Shown here: positions 10,748 to 18,594 of the stretch, one piece after another
How the letters are laid out: each line of letters starts with the position of its first letter
How positions within the stretch are numbered: position 1 is the first letter of the stretch
Source of the DNA: Streptomyces coelicoflavus
GTDB lineage: Bacteria > Actinomycetota > Actinomycetes > Streptomycetales > Streptomycetaceae
Length of the DNA: 64,000 bases
Direction: 5' to 3'
Assembly (NCBI RefSeq): GCF_003112555.1
Contig: NZ_BEWB01000012.1
Location: 1 to 64,000 of the forward strand
Notes under the pieces: generated by a model
What the model saw: the letters and a program-made list of their open reading frames with translations, nothing else
Told to the model about the DNA's origin: nothing
The model's database searches: none
Made by a program: the position numbers and the translations under genes

Positions 10748-11869
10748 ATGAGCGACGACGTCACGCTTCCCGCGCAGCAGGGCTCCGCCTCCGCCTCCGC
10801 CCCGTCCGAGGTGCTGCTGAAGGTCGCGGGCCTGACCAAGCACTTCCCGGTCTACGGCGGCTTCCCGATCAAACGCAAGGTCGGCGCCGTCCAGGCCGTG
10901 GACGACGTCGACCTGACCGTCGGCGCCGGCGAGAGCGTCGGTCTGGTGGGCGAGTCCGGCTGCGGCAAGTCCACCACCGGGCGGCTCATCACCCGGCTCA
11001 TGGAACCGACCGGCGGGCGGATCGAGTACGCGGGCCGGGACATCACCCACGCCTCACGCAGGCAGCTCGCGCCCGTCCGGTCCGAGATCCAGATGATCTT
11101 CCAGGACCCGTACTCCTCGCTGAACCCCCGGCAGACCGTCGGCACGATCATCAAGTCGCCCATGGAGGTCAACGGGATCAACCCCAAGGGCGGCCGGGAC
11201 ACGAAGGTCCGCGAGCTGCTCGAACTGGTGGGTCTCAACCCCGAGCACTTCAACCGCTTCCCGCACGAGTTCTCCGGCGGCCAGCGCCAGCGCATCGGCG
11301 TCGCCCGCGCCCTGGCCCTCAACCCGAAGCTGATCGTGGCCGACGAGCCGGTCTCCGCGCTCGACGTGTCCATCCAGGCACAGGTCGTCAACCTGCTCCA
11401 GAAGGTGCAGCAGGAACTGGGCATCGCGTTCCTCTTCATCGCCCACGACCTCGCCGTCGTACGGCACTTCTCCCAGCGCGTCGCGGTCATGTACCTCGGC
11501 AAGGTGGTCGAGGTCGGCGACCGGGTCTCCATCTACAGCAGGCCCCGGCACCCCTACACCCACGCCCTGCTGTCGGCGGTCCCCGAGGTGTCGACGATCG
11601 ACGAGCCGGAGGACCGTGAGCGCATCCGCCTCGCCGGCGACGTCCCCTCGCCGATCCTGCCGCCCTCCGGCTGCCGCTTCCGCACCCGCTGCTGGAAGGC
11701 GCAGGACAAGTGCGCCAGCGAGGTGCCGCCCCTGGTCCGCATCGACGGCAACCACGAGGGCCACCTGACCGCCTGCCACTTCCCGGAGCAGCCGACGACC
11801 GCGGCCCGCGACGAGGACATCGTCCTGGACCCGGCGCTGACCGCGCTGGAGGACACCGGGAAGGACTGA
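10748..11869 (+). CDS. bldKE: Oligopeptide ABC transporter ATPase (OppF type), BldKE-like
   Basis: A 373-residue OppF/DppF-type ATPase. Walker A is GESGCGKS, the Q-loop is MIFQDPYSSLNPRQTVG, the signature is FSGGQRQRIGVARALALNP and Walker B is LIVADEPVSALDVS. The cysteine-bearing C-terminal domain (SGCRFRTRCWKAQDKC) is present. It starts 12 nt after the preceding stop, behind GGGAG, and closes the five-gene operon. It is very similar to the ATPase at 12017-13057 on the other strand: long identical stretches such as the segment around ELVGLNPEHFNRFPHEFSGG point to duplication or conversion. Confidence 0.9.
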   Translation: MSDDVTLPAQQGSASASAPSEVLLKVAGLTKHFPVYGGFPIKRKVGAVQAVDDVDLTVGAGESVGLVGESGCGKSTTGRLITRLMEPTGGRIEYAGRDITHASRRQLAPVRSEIQMIFQDPYSSLNPRQTVGTIIKSPMEVNGINPKGGRDTKVRELLELVGLNPEHFNRFPHEFSGGQRQRIGVARALALNPKLIVADEPVSALDVSIQAQVVNLLQKVQQELGIAFLFIAHDLAVVRHFSQRVAVMYLGKVVEVGDRVSIYSRPRHPYTHALLSAVPEVSTIDEPEDRERIRLAGDVPSPILPPSGCRFRTRCWKAQDKCASEVPPLVRIDGNHEGHLTACHFPEQPTTAARDEDIVLDPALTALEDTGKD

Positions 11870-11892
11870 ACCGGCACCGCGGAGAAGACAGA

Positions 11893-11928
11893 CCGAGGGC
11901 CCGCGCCTGGGGAGGCGCGGGCCCTCGG
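11893..11928. terminator. Bidirectional terminator between the two convergent importers
   Basis: CCGAGGGCCCGCGCC (11893-11907) and GGCGCGGGCCCTCGG (11914-11928) are perfectly complementary over 15 bp with a 6-nt loop. It lies 24 nt after the plus-strand operon and about 90 nt beyond the minus-strand operon's last stop codon, so it can serve both. Confidence 0.85.
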
Positions 11929-12016
11929 CTTCCCTGGAAGCGGACGGGTCCGGGCTCGGGTCAATGGGCCTTGGACGGTCCCTTCCGTGGGCGGTGCCGA
12001 CAGAAAAGGGGTGTTG

Positions 12017-13057
12017 TCAGGCAGCCGCCCCGGGGCTCTTGGTGAGACGGGGCGAGGCTACGTCATCCGTCTCGGGGTAGTGACAGGCGGTCAGGTGACC
12101 GGCCTTGTTGCCCTCCACCTGGACCAGCGGCGGAGCCTCGGACGCGCACTTCTCCGTCGCCTTCCAGCAGCGGGTGCGGAAGCGGCAGCCCGAGGGCGGG
12201 TTGATCGGCGAGGGCACGTCGCCGACGAGCCGGATGCGCTCGCGGGGCGTGTCCTCCACCGTGGCCTCGGGCACGGCGGAGAGCAGGGCGCGCGTGTAGG
12301 GGTGACGCGGGTTCTCGTAGAGGTCGTCGCGGTCGGCGATCTCCATGATCTTACCCAGGTACATGACCGCGACGCGCTGGGAGAAGTGCCGTACGACGGC
12401 CAGGTCGTGGGCGATGAAGACGAACGCGATGCCCAGTTCCCGCTGCACCTTCTGGAGCAGGTTGACGACCTGGGCCTGGATGGACACGTCGAGCGCGGAG
12501 ACCGGCTCGTCGGCCACGATCAGCTTCGGGTTGAGGGCCAGGGCGCGGGCGACGCCGATGCGCTGGCGCTGGCCGCCGGAGAACTCGTGCGGGAAGCGGT
12601 TGAAGTGCTCGGGGTTGAGACCCACGATCTCCAGCAGCTCGCGCACGCGGTTCTCCCGGCCGCCGGCCGGGTTGATGTTGTTGATCTCCATCGGACCCGC
12701 GATGATCTTGCCGACCGTCTGGCGCGGGTTGAGGGACGCGTACGGGTCCTGGAAGATCATCTGGATCTCGGACCTGATCGGCGCGAGCGCCCTGCGCCCC
12801 GCGTGCGTGATGTCCTGGCCCTGGTAGACGACCTTGCCGCCGGTGGGCTCCAGCAGGCGGGTGATCAGCCGGCCGGTGGTCGACTTGCCGCACCCGGACT
12901 CGCCGACCAGGCCCAGGCTCTCGCCGGCGCCCACGGTGAAGTCGAGGCCGTCCACGGCCCGGACCGCACCGACCGTGCGGGAGATCGGGAAGCCGCCCTT
13001 GATCGGGAAGTGCTTGGTCAGGCCGCTGACGTCCAGGAGCGTTTCCGCGTTGCTCAT
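12017..13057 (-). CDS. Oligopeptide ABC transporter ATPase (OppF type), second importer
   Basis: A 346-residue OppF/DppF-type ATPase. Walker A (GESGCGKS), signature (FSGGQRQRIGVARALAL), Walker B (LIVADEPVSALD) and the cysteine-rich C-terminus (SGCRFRTRCWKATEKC) are all intact. The ATG at 13057 places the protein start just before the conserved LLDVSGLTKHFPI block; a longer frame upstream is not conserved. It is the last gene of a minus-strand operon in the order OppC, SBP, OppB, OppD, OppF. It is a close paralogue of the ATPase at 10748, which it faces tail to tail. Confidence 0.9.
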   Translation of the reverse strand: MSNAETLLDVSGLTKHFPIKGGFPISRTVGAVRAVDGLDFTVGAGESLGLVGESGCGKSTTGRLITRLLEPTGGKVVYQGQDITHAGRRALAPIRSEIQMIFQDPYASLNPRQTVGKIIAGPMEINNINPAGGRENRVRELLEIVGLNPEHFNRFPHEFSGGQRQRIGVARALALNPKLIVADEPVSALDVSIQAQVVNLLQKVQRELGIAFVFIAHDLAVVRHFSQRVAVMYLGKIMEIADRDDLYENPRHPYTRALLSAVPEATVEDTPRERIRLVGDVPSPINPPSGCRFRTRCWKATEKCASEAPPLVQVEGNKAGHLTACHYPETDDVASPRLTKSPGAAA

Positions 13058-13083
13058 GATGGTGAAGTCCTGTCTCTTGTACG

Positions 13084-14121
13084 TCAGTTGTGCCGCGAGG
13101 CGACGGAGTCGGCGAACAGCTCCTTGCGCTGCTCCTTGGGAAGGTGGCACGCGGACCCGCGGCCCTCGAGCACCGTGAGCACCGGCTGCTCCGAGGAGCA
13201 CAGCCCGCCCTCGACCTTCTCGACGAAGGCGCACCGCGGGTGGAACCGGCAGCCCGTGGGCGGGTTGAGCAGCGAGGGGGGCGAGCCCGGAATCGGCTCC
13301 AGCGGCACGTCGACCGGCCCGTCCAGGCTCGGCATCGAGCTCATCAGGCCCAGCGTGTAGGGGTGCTGCGGGTCGCGCAGCACCTCCTCCTTCGTCCCCC
13401 GCTCCACGCACCGGCCGCCGTACATCACCAGGACGTCGTCCGCGATGTCGGCGATGACGCCGAGGTCGTGGGTGATGAAGACGATGGCCGTGCCGAACTC
13501 CTGCTGGAGGTCCTTGAGCAGGTCCATGATCTGCGCCTGGACCGTCACGTCCAGGGCCGTGGTCGGCTCGTCCGCGATGAGCAGCTCGGGGTCGCAGACC
13601 AGGGCCATGGCGATCATCGCGCGCTGGCGCATACCGCCGGAGAACTGGTGCGGGTAGTCGTCCACCCGCATCTCCGGCTGCGGGATGCCCACCCGGCGCA
13701 GCATCTCGATCGCCCGCGCCCGGGCCTCCTTCTTGGAGGCGCCGGTGTGCTTGCGGTACGTCTCGCCGATCTGCTTGCCGATGGTGTGGTACGGCGACAG
13801 CGAGGCCAGCGCGTCCTGGAAGATCATGGCCATCTTGTTGCCGCGCAGCCGCTCCAGCTCCCGCTCGGTGGCGGTGAGCAGGTCCTTGTCGTCGAGGACG
13901 ATCTCGCCCTCGATCGAGGTGTGGTCCCGGTCGTGCAGGCCCAGGATCGTCAGGTTGGTGACCGACTTGCCCGAGCCCGACTCGCCGACGATGCCGAGCG
14001 TCTTGCCCTTGGCGAGATCGAAGGAGAGCCCGTCGACGGCCTTGACGATGCCGTCCTCGGTGGAGAAGTGGACCTTCAAGTCCCTGACGGAGAGGAAGGG
14101 CTGCTGTTCGGTGCTCGTCAC
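13084..14121 (-). CDS. Oligopeptide ABC transporter ATPase (OppD type), second importer
   Basis: A 345-residue OppD/DppD-type ATPase. Walker A GESGSGKS, Q-loop MIFQDALASLSP, signature FSGGMRQRAMIAMAL, Walker B LLIADEPTTALD and C-terminal cysteines (GCRFHPRCAF, C, ACHL) are present. The GTG start at 14121 follows CCTGGAG at about 8 nt. It is 26 nt upstream of the OppF-type partner, so the two are co-transcribed. It closely resembles the bldKD-like gene at 9674, including the rare continuation VRDLKVHFSTEDGIVKAVDG. Confidence 0.9.
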   Translation of the reverse strand: MTSTEQQPFLSVRDLKVHFSTEDGIVKAVDGLSFDLAKGKTLGIVGESGSGKSVTNLTILGLHDRDHTSIEGEIVLDDKDLLTATERELERLRGNKMAMIFQDALASLSPYHTIGKQIGETYRKHTGASKKEARARAIEMLRRVGIPQPEMRVDDYPHQFSGGMRQRAMIAMALVCDPELLIADEPTTALDVTVQAQIMDLLKDLQQEFGTAIVFITHDLGVIADIADDVLVMYGGRCVERGTKEEVLRDPQHPYTLGLMSSMPSLDGPVDVPLEPIPGSPPSLLNPPTGCRFHPRCAFVEKVEGGLCSSEQPVLTVLEGRGSACHLPKEQRKELFADSVASRHN

Positions 14122-14194
14122 GGGGACGCTCCAGGAGGTGATGCGGGGGGTAGCCGGGTGGGGCGGTGGGAGAGGCGACTGTGGCGGGCGCAGG

Positions 14195-15175
14195 TCAGGC
14201 GAGCCGGATCCGCGGGTCGATCAGGGCGTAGACCGCGTCGACGACGATGTTGAAGATCACGATCGCGCCGGCCGCCAGCACGGTGACGCCGAGCAGCATG
14301 GGCAGGTCGCTCTTGAACACGGACTCGATCGCGAGCCGGCCGATGCCCTGGAGGCTGAAGGTCGTCTCGGTGATGATGGCGCCGCCGATCAGGACACCGA
14401 GGTCGACACCGAAGATGGTGACGATCGGGCCCATCGCACCGCGCCAGGCGAAGCGGAAGAAGACGTTGCGCTTCGACAGGCCCTTGGCCCGCGCGGTGCG
14501 CACGTAGTCCTCGCTCAGCTGCTCCACCATCTGGGAACGCGTCATACGGGTGTAGTTGGCGGTGAAGATGATCGACAGCACCAGCCAGGGCAGCAGCAGG
14601 CCGGACACCCAGGCGGCCGGGTCGTCGGTCAGCGGCGTGTACGACGGCTGGCTGAGGATGCCGAGCTCACCGACCAGGAAGAACATGGCGATGTAGCCGA
14701 CGAAGTAGATCTGGAGCGAGGAGCCGAGCAGCGACACGGAGCTGGCGAACTTGTCCAGGAACTTGCCCTGCTTCGAGGCCGCGAGCATGCCGGCGCCGAT
14801 ACCGATGATCAGGAAGAAGATGGCCGCACCGAAGGCGAGCGACAGGGTCAGCGGCAGCCGGTCCATGATCGTGCCGTAGACGGGCTGATTGTTGGCGAAC
14901 GAGTAGCCGAGGCACGGCGCCTCGCAGTTGCCGTAACCGGCGTAGTCGCGGCCCGCGAAGATGCCGGAGAGCCAGTGCCAGTACTGCATGACGATCGACT
15001 CGTCGATGCCCAGGTTCTTCCGGATCTGCTCAAGGTTTTCCGGCGTGCAGTTCTTGCCGCAGGACATCATGGCAGGGTCGCGCGGCACGGCGTAGAAGAG
15101 CCAGAAGGTGATGGCGCTGATGATCAGCAAAATGACCAACGCGCCGAAGACTCGGCGGACTAGGAAGCGGAACAT
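14195..15175 (-). CDS. Oligopeptide ABC transporter permease (OppB type), second importer
   Basis: A 326-residue OppB/DppB-family permease with about six membrane helices. The N-terminus MFRFLVRRVFGALVILLIIS is typical. The first extracellular loop has paired cysteines (SCGKNCTP) and a later loop holds GNCEAPC, matching the cysteine layout of the bldKC-like permease. The cytoplasmic EAA loop is RTARAKGLSKRNVFFRFAWRGAMGP. It is separated from the upstream lipoprotein gene by 105 nt containing a strong hairpin. Confidence 0.9.
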   Translation of the reverse strand: MFRFLVRRVFGALVILLIISAITFWLFYAVPRDPAMMSCGKNCTPENLEQIRKNLGIDESIVMQYWHWLSGIFAGRDYAGYGNCEAPCLGYSFANNQPVYGTIMDRLPLTLSLAFGAAIFFLIIGIGAGMLAASKQGKFLDKFASSVSLLGSSLQIYFVGYIAMFFLVGELGILSQPSYTPLTDDPAAWVSGLLLPWLVLSIIFTANYTRMTRSQMVEQLSEDYVRTARAKGLSKRNVFFRFAWRGAMGPIVTIFGVDLGVLIGGAIITETTFSLQGIGRLAIESVFKSDLPMLLGVTVLAAGAIVIFNIVVDAVYALIDPRIRLA

Positions 15176-15230
15176 GGGGCGTGACTTTCCGGACGGGGCG
15201 CCGTCGCCGGGGTGAGAGGGGGGTGGGCCT

Positions 15231-15267
15231 CAGGGGGGCGGCCATAAGGGTGGTGGCCGCCCCCCTG
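15231..15267 (-). promoter_or_regulatory. 14-bp intercistronic hairpin between SBP and OppB genes
   Basis: CAGGGGGGCGGCCA (15231-15244) pairs perfectly with TGGCCGCCCCCCTG (15254-15267) around a 9-nt loop. There is no clear T-run in either direction. It sits at the same place in the operon as the hairpin at 8590-8637, directly after the lipoprotein gene. That suggests a shared device for raising lipoprotein over permease expression. Confidence 0.75.
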
Positions 15268-15280
15268 TGCGTCTGCGCGC

Positions 15281-17044
15281 TTACTTCTTGACGTAGAGCT
15301 TGCAGAGGGCGATGCAGGTGTTGCCGTAGTCGAACACGACGTTGCCGATCTTCGATCCGTACATCCAGTTGCGGATCGAGTGGTAGTCGGGCACGACGGC
15401 CGCGAGCTCCATGATCTGGCGGTCGATGGCGCCCCAGGCCTTGTTGGCCTCTTCCGCGTCGGCGATCTTGGACGCGGCGTTGATCGCCTTGTTCACGCTG
15501 GGGTCGTCCAGCTGGGCGTAGTTGCTGCGGCCGTTGCCGATGTTCTCACCGCTCCAGCACGGGTAGAACACCGAGTAGCCGTTCGGCCAGTCCGGGCTCC
15601 AGCCGGCCGCGAACAGGTCGTAGCCGTTGTCGATCTTGCCGATCTGGGTGTAGAAGGTCGACTTGTCGAGCTGCTTGTTGACGACCTTGAAGCCCGCGGC
15701 CTCCAGGGCGTTCTTGATCGCGACGGCCTGCTTCAGCGCGTTGTCCGAGGTCTGGTACGCGATGACCAGCTTCTGGCCGACCTTGCCGGCCTCCTTCAGC
15801 AGCGCCTTGGCCTTCTCCGGGTCGCCACCGGGCTTCTTGTCGACGCCGTACAGGTCGAACTCCTCGTGGCCGGGGGTCACCGGGCTGAGGATGGTGGTGG
15901 CGAGCTCGCTGGTGGACTTGCCGCCGCGGATCGTCTGGAGCTGCTGGTGCGGCCAGGCCCAGTTGATGGCCTGGCGGACCTTGACGTCCTTGATGCGGGT
16001 GGTGTTGATCGGCCAGTAGTAGGTGACCGTGTCGACCGCGGTGAGGACGCGCTTCTTCAGGTTCGGGTCGGTGAGCACCTTGGCGATGCGCTCCGGCGCG
16101 ACCTCGTTGAAGATCGCCATGGCCTGCTGGTCCTCGCCGGAGTCGGCGATGAAGCGGTCGGTGGCGGCCAGCGGCTGGTAGCCGAACCGGAACCGGTACT
16201 CGTCCGGGTAGGCGTTGCGGATCGCGTCCGTCTTCGGGTCCCAGTGCTCGTTGCGCACGTAGGTCAGGGACTTGCCGACGCTGCGCTCGCTGATCTTGTA
16301 GGGACCGCAGGAGAACGGACGGCTGTCGTACTTCTGCTTGGTGTCCTTCGCCTTGGGCACGAGGGAGTAGCCGCGCATGGCCAGCGTGAAGTTGAAGTCG
16401 GCGCGGGGCTCGTTGAGGCGGAAGGTGATGGTCTTGCCGTCGACCTCGACGGAGTCGAGCTGCTTGCCGTCGTACGGGCCCTTGTACTTGTCACCGCCGA
16501 CGAGGAACTGCTGCACGTAGCGCGGGCCCTCGGTGACGAAGTCCGCGAAGAGGCGCTCGAAGGTGTGGCGGACGTCGTCCATGGAGACGTCGGAGCCGTC
16601 CTCCCACTTCACGCCGTCCTTGATGGTGAACGACCAGGTCTTGCCGCCGTCCTTCATCGTGCCGGCGTCGGTGGCGACGTCGCCGACCAGGGTGCAGCCG
16701 CCCTTGTCGTCCAGCTTGTAGCCGGTCAGACCGCGCATGATCGGGACGGTGATGGCGCCCTCGGTCGAGACGTAGATCTGCGCCGGGTCCATGTGGTCCA
16801 TGTCGAACTGGTCGAGCGAGTGGACGATCCCGCCCTTCACCGCGCCCTTGACCTCGGGCGCGGGACCGGTCGAGTCGGCCTTCGTGCCGACCAGGATCTC
16901 GACGGTCTTGGAGCCGGAGACCTTCGGAGCGTCGCTCCTGCCGCCGCCGCCCTTGTTGTCACTGCCGCCACAGGCGGTCAGGACCGAGGAGGAGGCCGCG
17001 ACGACACCGGTCGCTATGAGGAAGTTTCTGCGGGAGAAAGCCAT
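15281..17044 (-). CDS. Peptide-binding lipoprotein with a twin-arginine signal, second importer
   Basis: A 587-residue SBP_bac_5 lipoprotein. The signal begins MAFSRRNFLIATG, a good Tat motif (S-R-R-x-F-L), and ends in the lipobox LTAC. It is therefore predicted to be exported folded by the Tat pathway and then lipidated. The binding-protein core includes SLDQFDMDHMDPAQIYVS (near-identical in layout to the bldKB-like protein), RSVGKSLTYVRNEHWDPKTD and GWSPDWPNGYS. The ATG at 17044 is preferred over a GTG-type start eight codons earlier because the Tat motif then lies at the N-terminus. It is the second gene of the minus-strand operon. Confidence 0.88.
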   Translation of the reverse strand: MAFSRRNFLIATGVVAASSSVLTACGGSDNKGGGGRSDAPKVSGSKTVEILVGTKADSTGPAPEVKGAVKGGIVHSLDQFDMDHMDPAQIYVSTEGAITVPIMRGLTGYKLDDKGGCTLVGDVATDAGTMKDGGKTWSFTIKDGVKWEDGSDVSMDDVRHTFERLFADFVTEGPRYVQQFLVGGDKYKGPYDGKQLDSVEVDGKTITFRLNEPRADFNFTLAMRGYSLVPKAKDTKQKYDSRPFSCGPYKISERSVGKSLTYVRNEHWDPKTDAIRNAYPDEYRFRFGYQPLAATDRFIADSGEDQQAMAIFNEVAPERIAKVLTDPNLKKRVLTAVDTVTYYWPINTTRIKDVKVRQAINWAWPHQQLQTIRGGKSTSELATTILSPVTPGHEEFDLYGVDKKPGGDPEKAKALLKEAGKVGQKLVIAYQTSDNALKQAVAIKNALEAAGFKVVNKQLDKSTFYTQIGKIDNGYDLFAAGWSPDWPNGYSVFYPCWSGENIGNGRSNYAQLDDPSVNKAINAASKIADAEEANKAWGAIDRQIMELAAVVPDYHSIRNWMYGSKIGNVVFDYGNTCIALCKLYVKK

Positions 17045-17122
17045 GGAGAACCTACCAAGGGTGGTCAAACGGGACGGAGGTGGCCGGCCTGATTCCTGTG
17101 TACGGACCGGGGGAGGAACGGA

Positions 17123-18151
17123 TCAGCGCTTGGTCTTCGGGTCGAGCGCGTCGCGCACCGAGTCGCCGAGCAGGTTGAAGGCGAGGACGAAGATCACCAT
17201 GGAGAGGCCCGGGAAGAGCATGAAGGTGAGGTCCTCGGTGTAGAACTGGGCGCCTCGCTGGATCATGACGCCCCAGTCCGGCGTCGGGTCGATCATGCCG
17301 ACGCCGAGGAATGCCAGCCCCGCCTCGGCGGTGACGAACATCGGCAGCATCAGCGTGGTCTGGATGATGATCGGAGTCCAGAGGTTCGGCAGCAGCTCCT
17401 TGAAGACGATGCGCCAAGGAGACGCGCCCGTGACCTTCGCCGCCTCGACGAACTCCCGCTCGCGCAGGCCGAGTACCTGACCGCGCAGCAGACGGGCGAG
17501 GGAGGCCCAGCCGAAGCCGGACAGCACGATGATGAGGGAGATGGCCCGCAGGGACGTCGGGATGTTCTCGTCCGGCGCGACGAACAGGCCGTAGATGACC
17601 GGCATGAACGCGATGAAGAACAGCGTGGAGGGGAACGACAGCAGGATGTCGATGATCCGGCCGACGAGGTAGTCCGTCTTGCCGCCGAGGTAGCCCGCCG
17701 TGGTGCCGATGACGACGCCGAGGACGGCCGTGACGATCGTGGCGGCCACCGCGAGGCCCAGCGAGGTCCGGATGCCGTACAGCAGGAAGGTGAACACGTC
17801 CCGGCCGAGCTGCGGCTCGATGCCGAACCAGAACTCCGAACTCATACCGCCGTTCGGGCCGGCCGGGTACGAGAAGGCGTCGAGCAGCTCGGGTCGCTGG
17901 CTGGCGTACGTGGTGTACGGGTCCTTGCCGTACAGCTTGGCGATGAGGGGCGCCGCGAGCGCGATCACGAAGAAGAAGATCACGATGCACGCCGATATGA
18001 CGCCCGTGCGGTCGCGCTTGAAACGCTTCCAGGCCAGTCGGCCCGGCGAACGGCTCTCGCTGCCCTTGGGGGTGGCGGGCGTGGGTGACTTGTCGACGGT
18101 TTCGTCGGTCACCTCGAGCGGGGCGGCCGCTGATGGAGTTGGGGGGGTCAT
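17123..18151 (-). CDS. Oligopeptide ABC transporter permease (OppC type), second importer
   Basis: A 342-residue OppC/DppC-family permease, first gene of the minus-strand importer operon. The N-terminal SPGRLAWKRFKRDRTGVISA block matches the bldKA-like protein. The EAA loop is EFVEAAKVTGASPWRIVFKELLPN. It starts at ATG 18151, about 5 nt after AGGAG. The shared gene order (OppC-SBP-OppB-OppD-OppF) and the protein similarity make this operon a diverged bldK-type paralogue. Confidence 0.9.
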   Translation of the reverse strand: MTPPTPSAAAPLEVTDETVDKSPTPATPKGSESRSPGRLAWKRFKRDRTGVISACIVIFFFVIALAAPLIAKLYGKDPYTTYASQRPELLDAFSYPAGPNGGMSSEFWFGIEPQLGRDVFTFLLYGIRTSLGLAVAATIVTAVLGVVIGTTAGYLGGKTDYLVGRIIDILLSFPSTLFFIAFMPVIYGLFVAPDENIPTSLRAISLIIVLSGFGWASLARLLRGQVLGLREREFVEAAKVTGASPWRIVFKELLPNLWTPIIIQTTLMLPMFVTAEAGLAFLGVGMIDPTPDWGVMIQRGAQFYTEDLTFMLFPGLSMVIFVLAFNLLGDSVRDALDPKTKR

Positions 18152-18594
18152 GGTGCTCCTGGCCCAAGGGAGGGTCTGATGACTCCGCAGGGCGTCCCCC
18201 TACGGGCTACGCCGGACTTTTTCAACGCAATTCGTTCAAGGTCAATAAAATCTGGCTCGAGTTGACCTTGTCTTTACCTTCTTTGCCTCCTCTTGGTCAT
18301 TCCGTAGTTACGCGTGTAGCGCGTCGTGATCGATCCGTGCCTTACATCGGGCCAACTGGACCAATCGGGCAAGGTGTTCGTTATATGGGCGCCGAGTCGT
18401 CGGAATGCGTACACCTGAGGGTCGCAAAGTAACGGGTTTGCATCGCTTTCCGGTGATCCATTGCGTGGCCGGCCGGACGAATCGCGGCCCTGTCCTGCGG
18501 CGTCCGTGCGTGATCCATGCAGAACCCGAACGTCCGGTCCGCACAGTGAGGGGTGCCGCTGACACCAGACCGACGAAGACCTTCAGGGGACCGC
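18152..18594. promoter_or_regulatory. Divergent promoter region between second importer and SARP gene
   Basis: A 443-bp gap that is clearly AT-richer near 18215-18300 (CAACGCAATTCG, AATAAAATC). It must contain the minus-strand importer promoter and the plus-strand SARP promoter. It contains an inverted repeat, listed separately at 18237-18270. I see no coding frame with Streptomyces codon bias here. Confidence 0.5.
18237..18270. promoter_or_regulatory. Operator-like 9-bp inverted repeat
   Basis: CAAGGTCAA (18237-18245) and TTGACCTTG (18262-18270) form a perfect inverted repeat with 16 bp between the arms, in the AT-rich part of the divergent promoter. The TTGACC halves could also be -35 elements on each strand. 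Placement suggests control of the second importer, the SARP gene, or both. Confidence 0.5.

Noticed and set aside
6710..11050. A 1,446-codon open frame on the minus strand across the bldK operon
   Set aside because: It crosses several real genes on the other strand, including their intergenic hairpin, and shows no family motif.
5229..11968. A 15-mer GCTCGGGTCAATGGG present both before (5229) and after (11954) the bldK operon
   Set aside because: A single exact 15-mer pair is expected by chance in 64 kb of GC-rich DNA, and the flanks do not extend the match, so I do not call it an attachment or recombination site.
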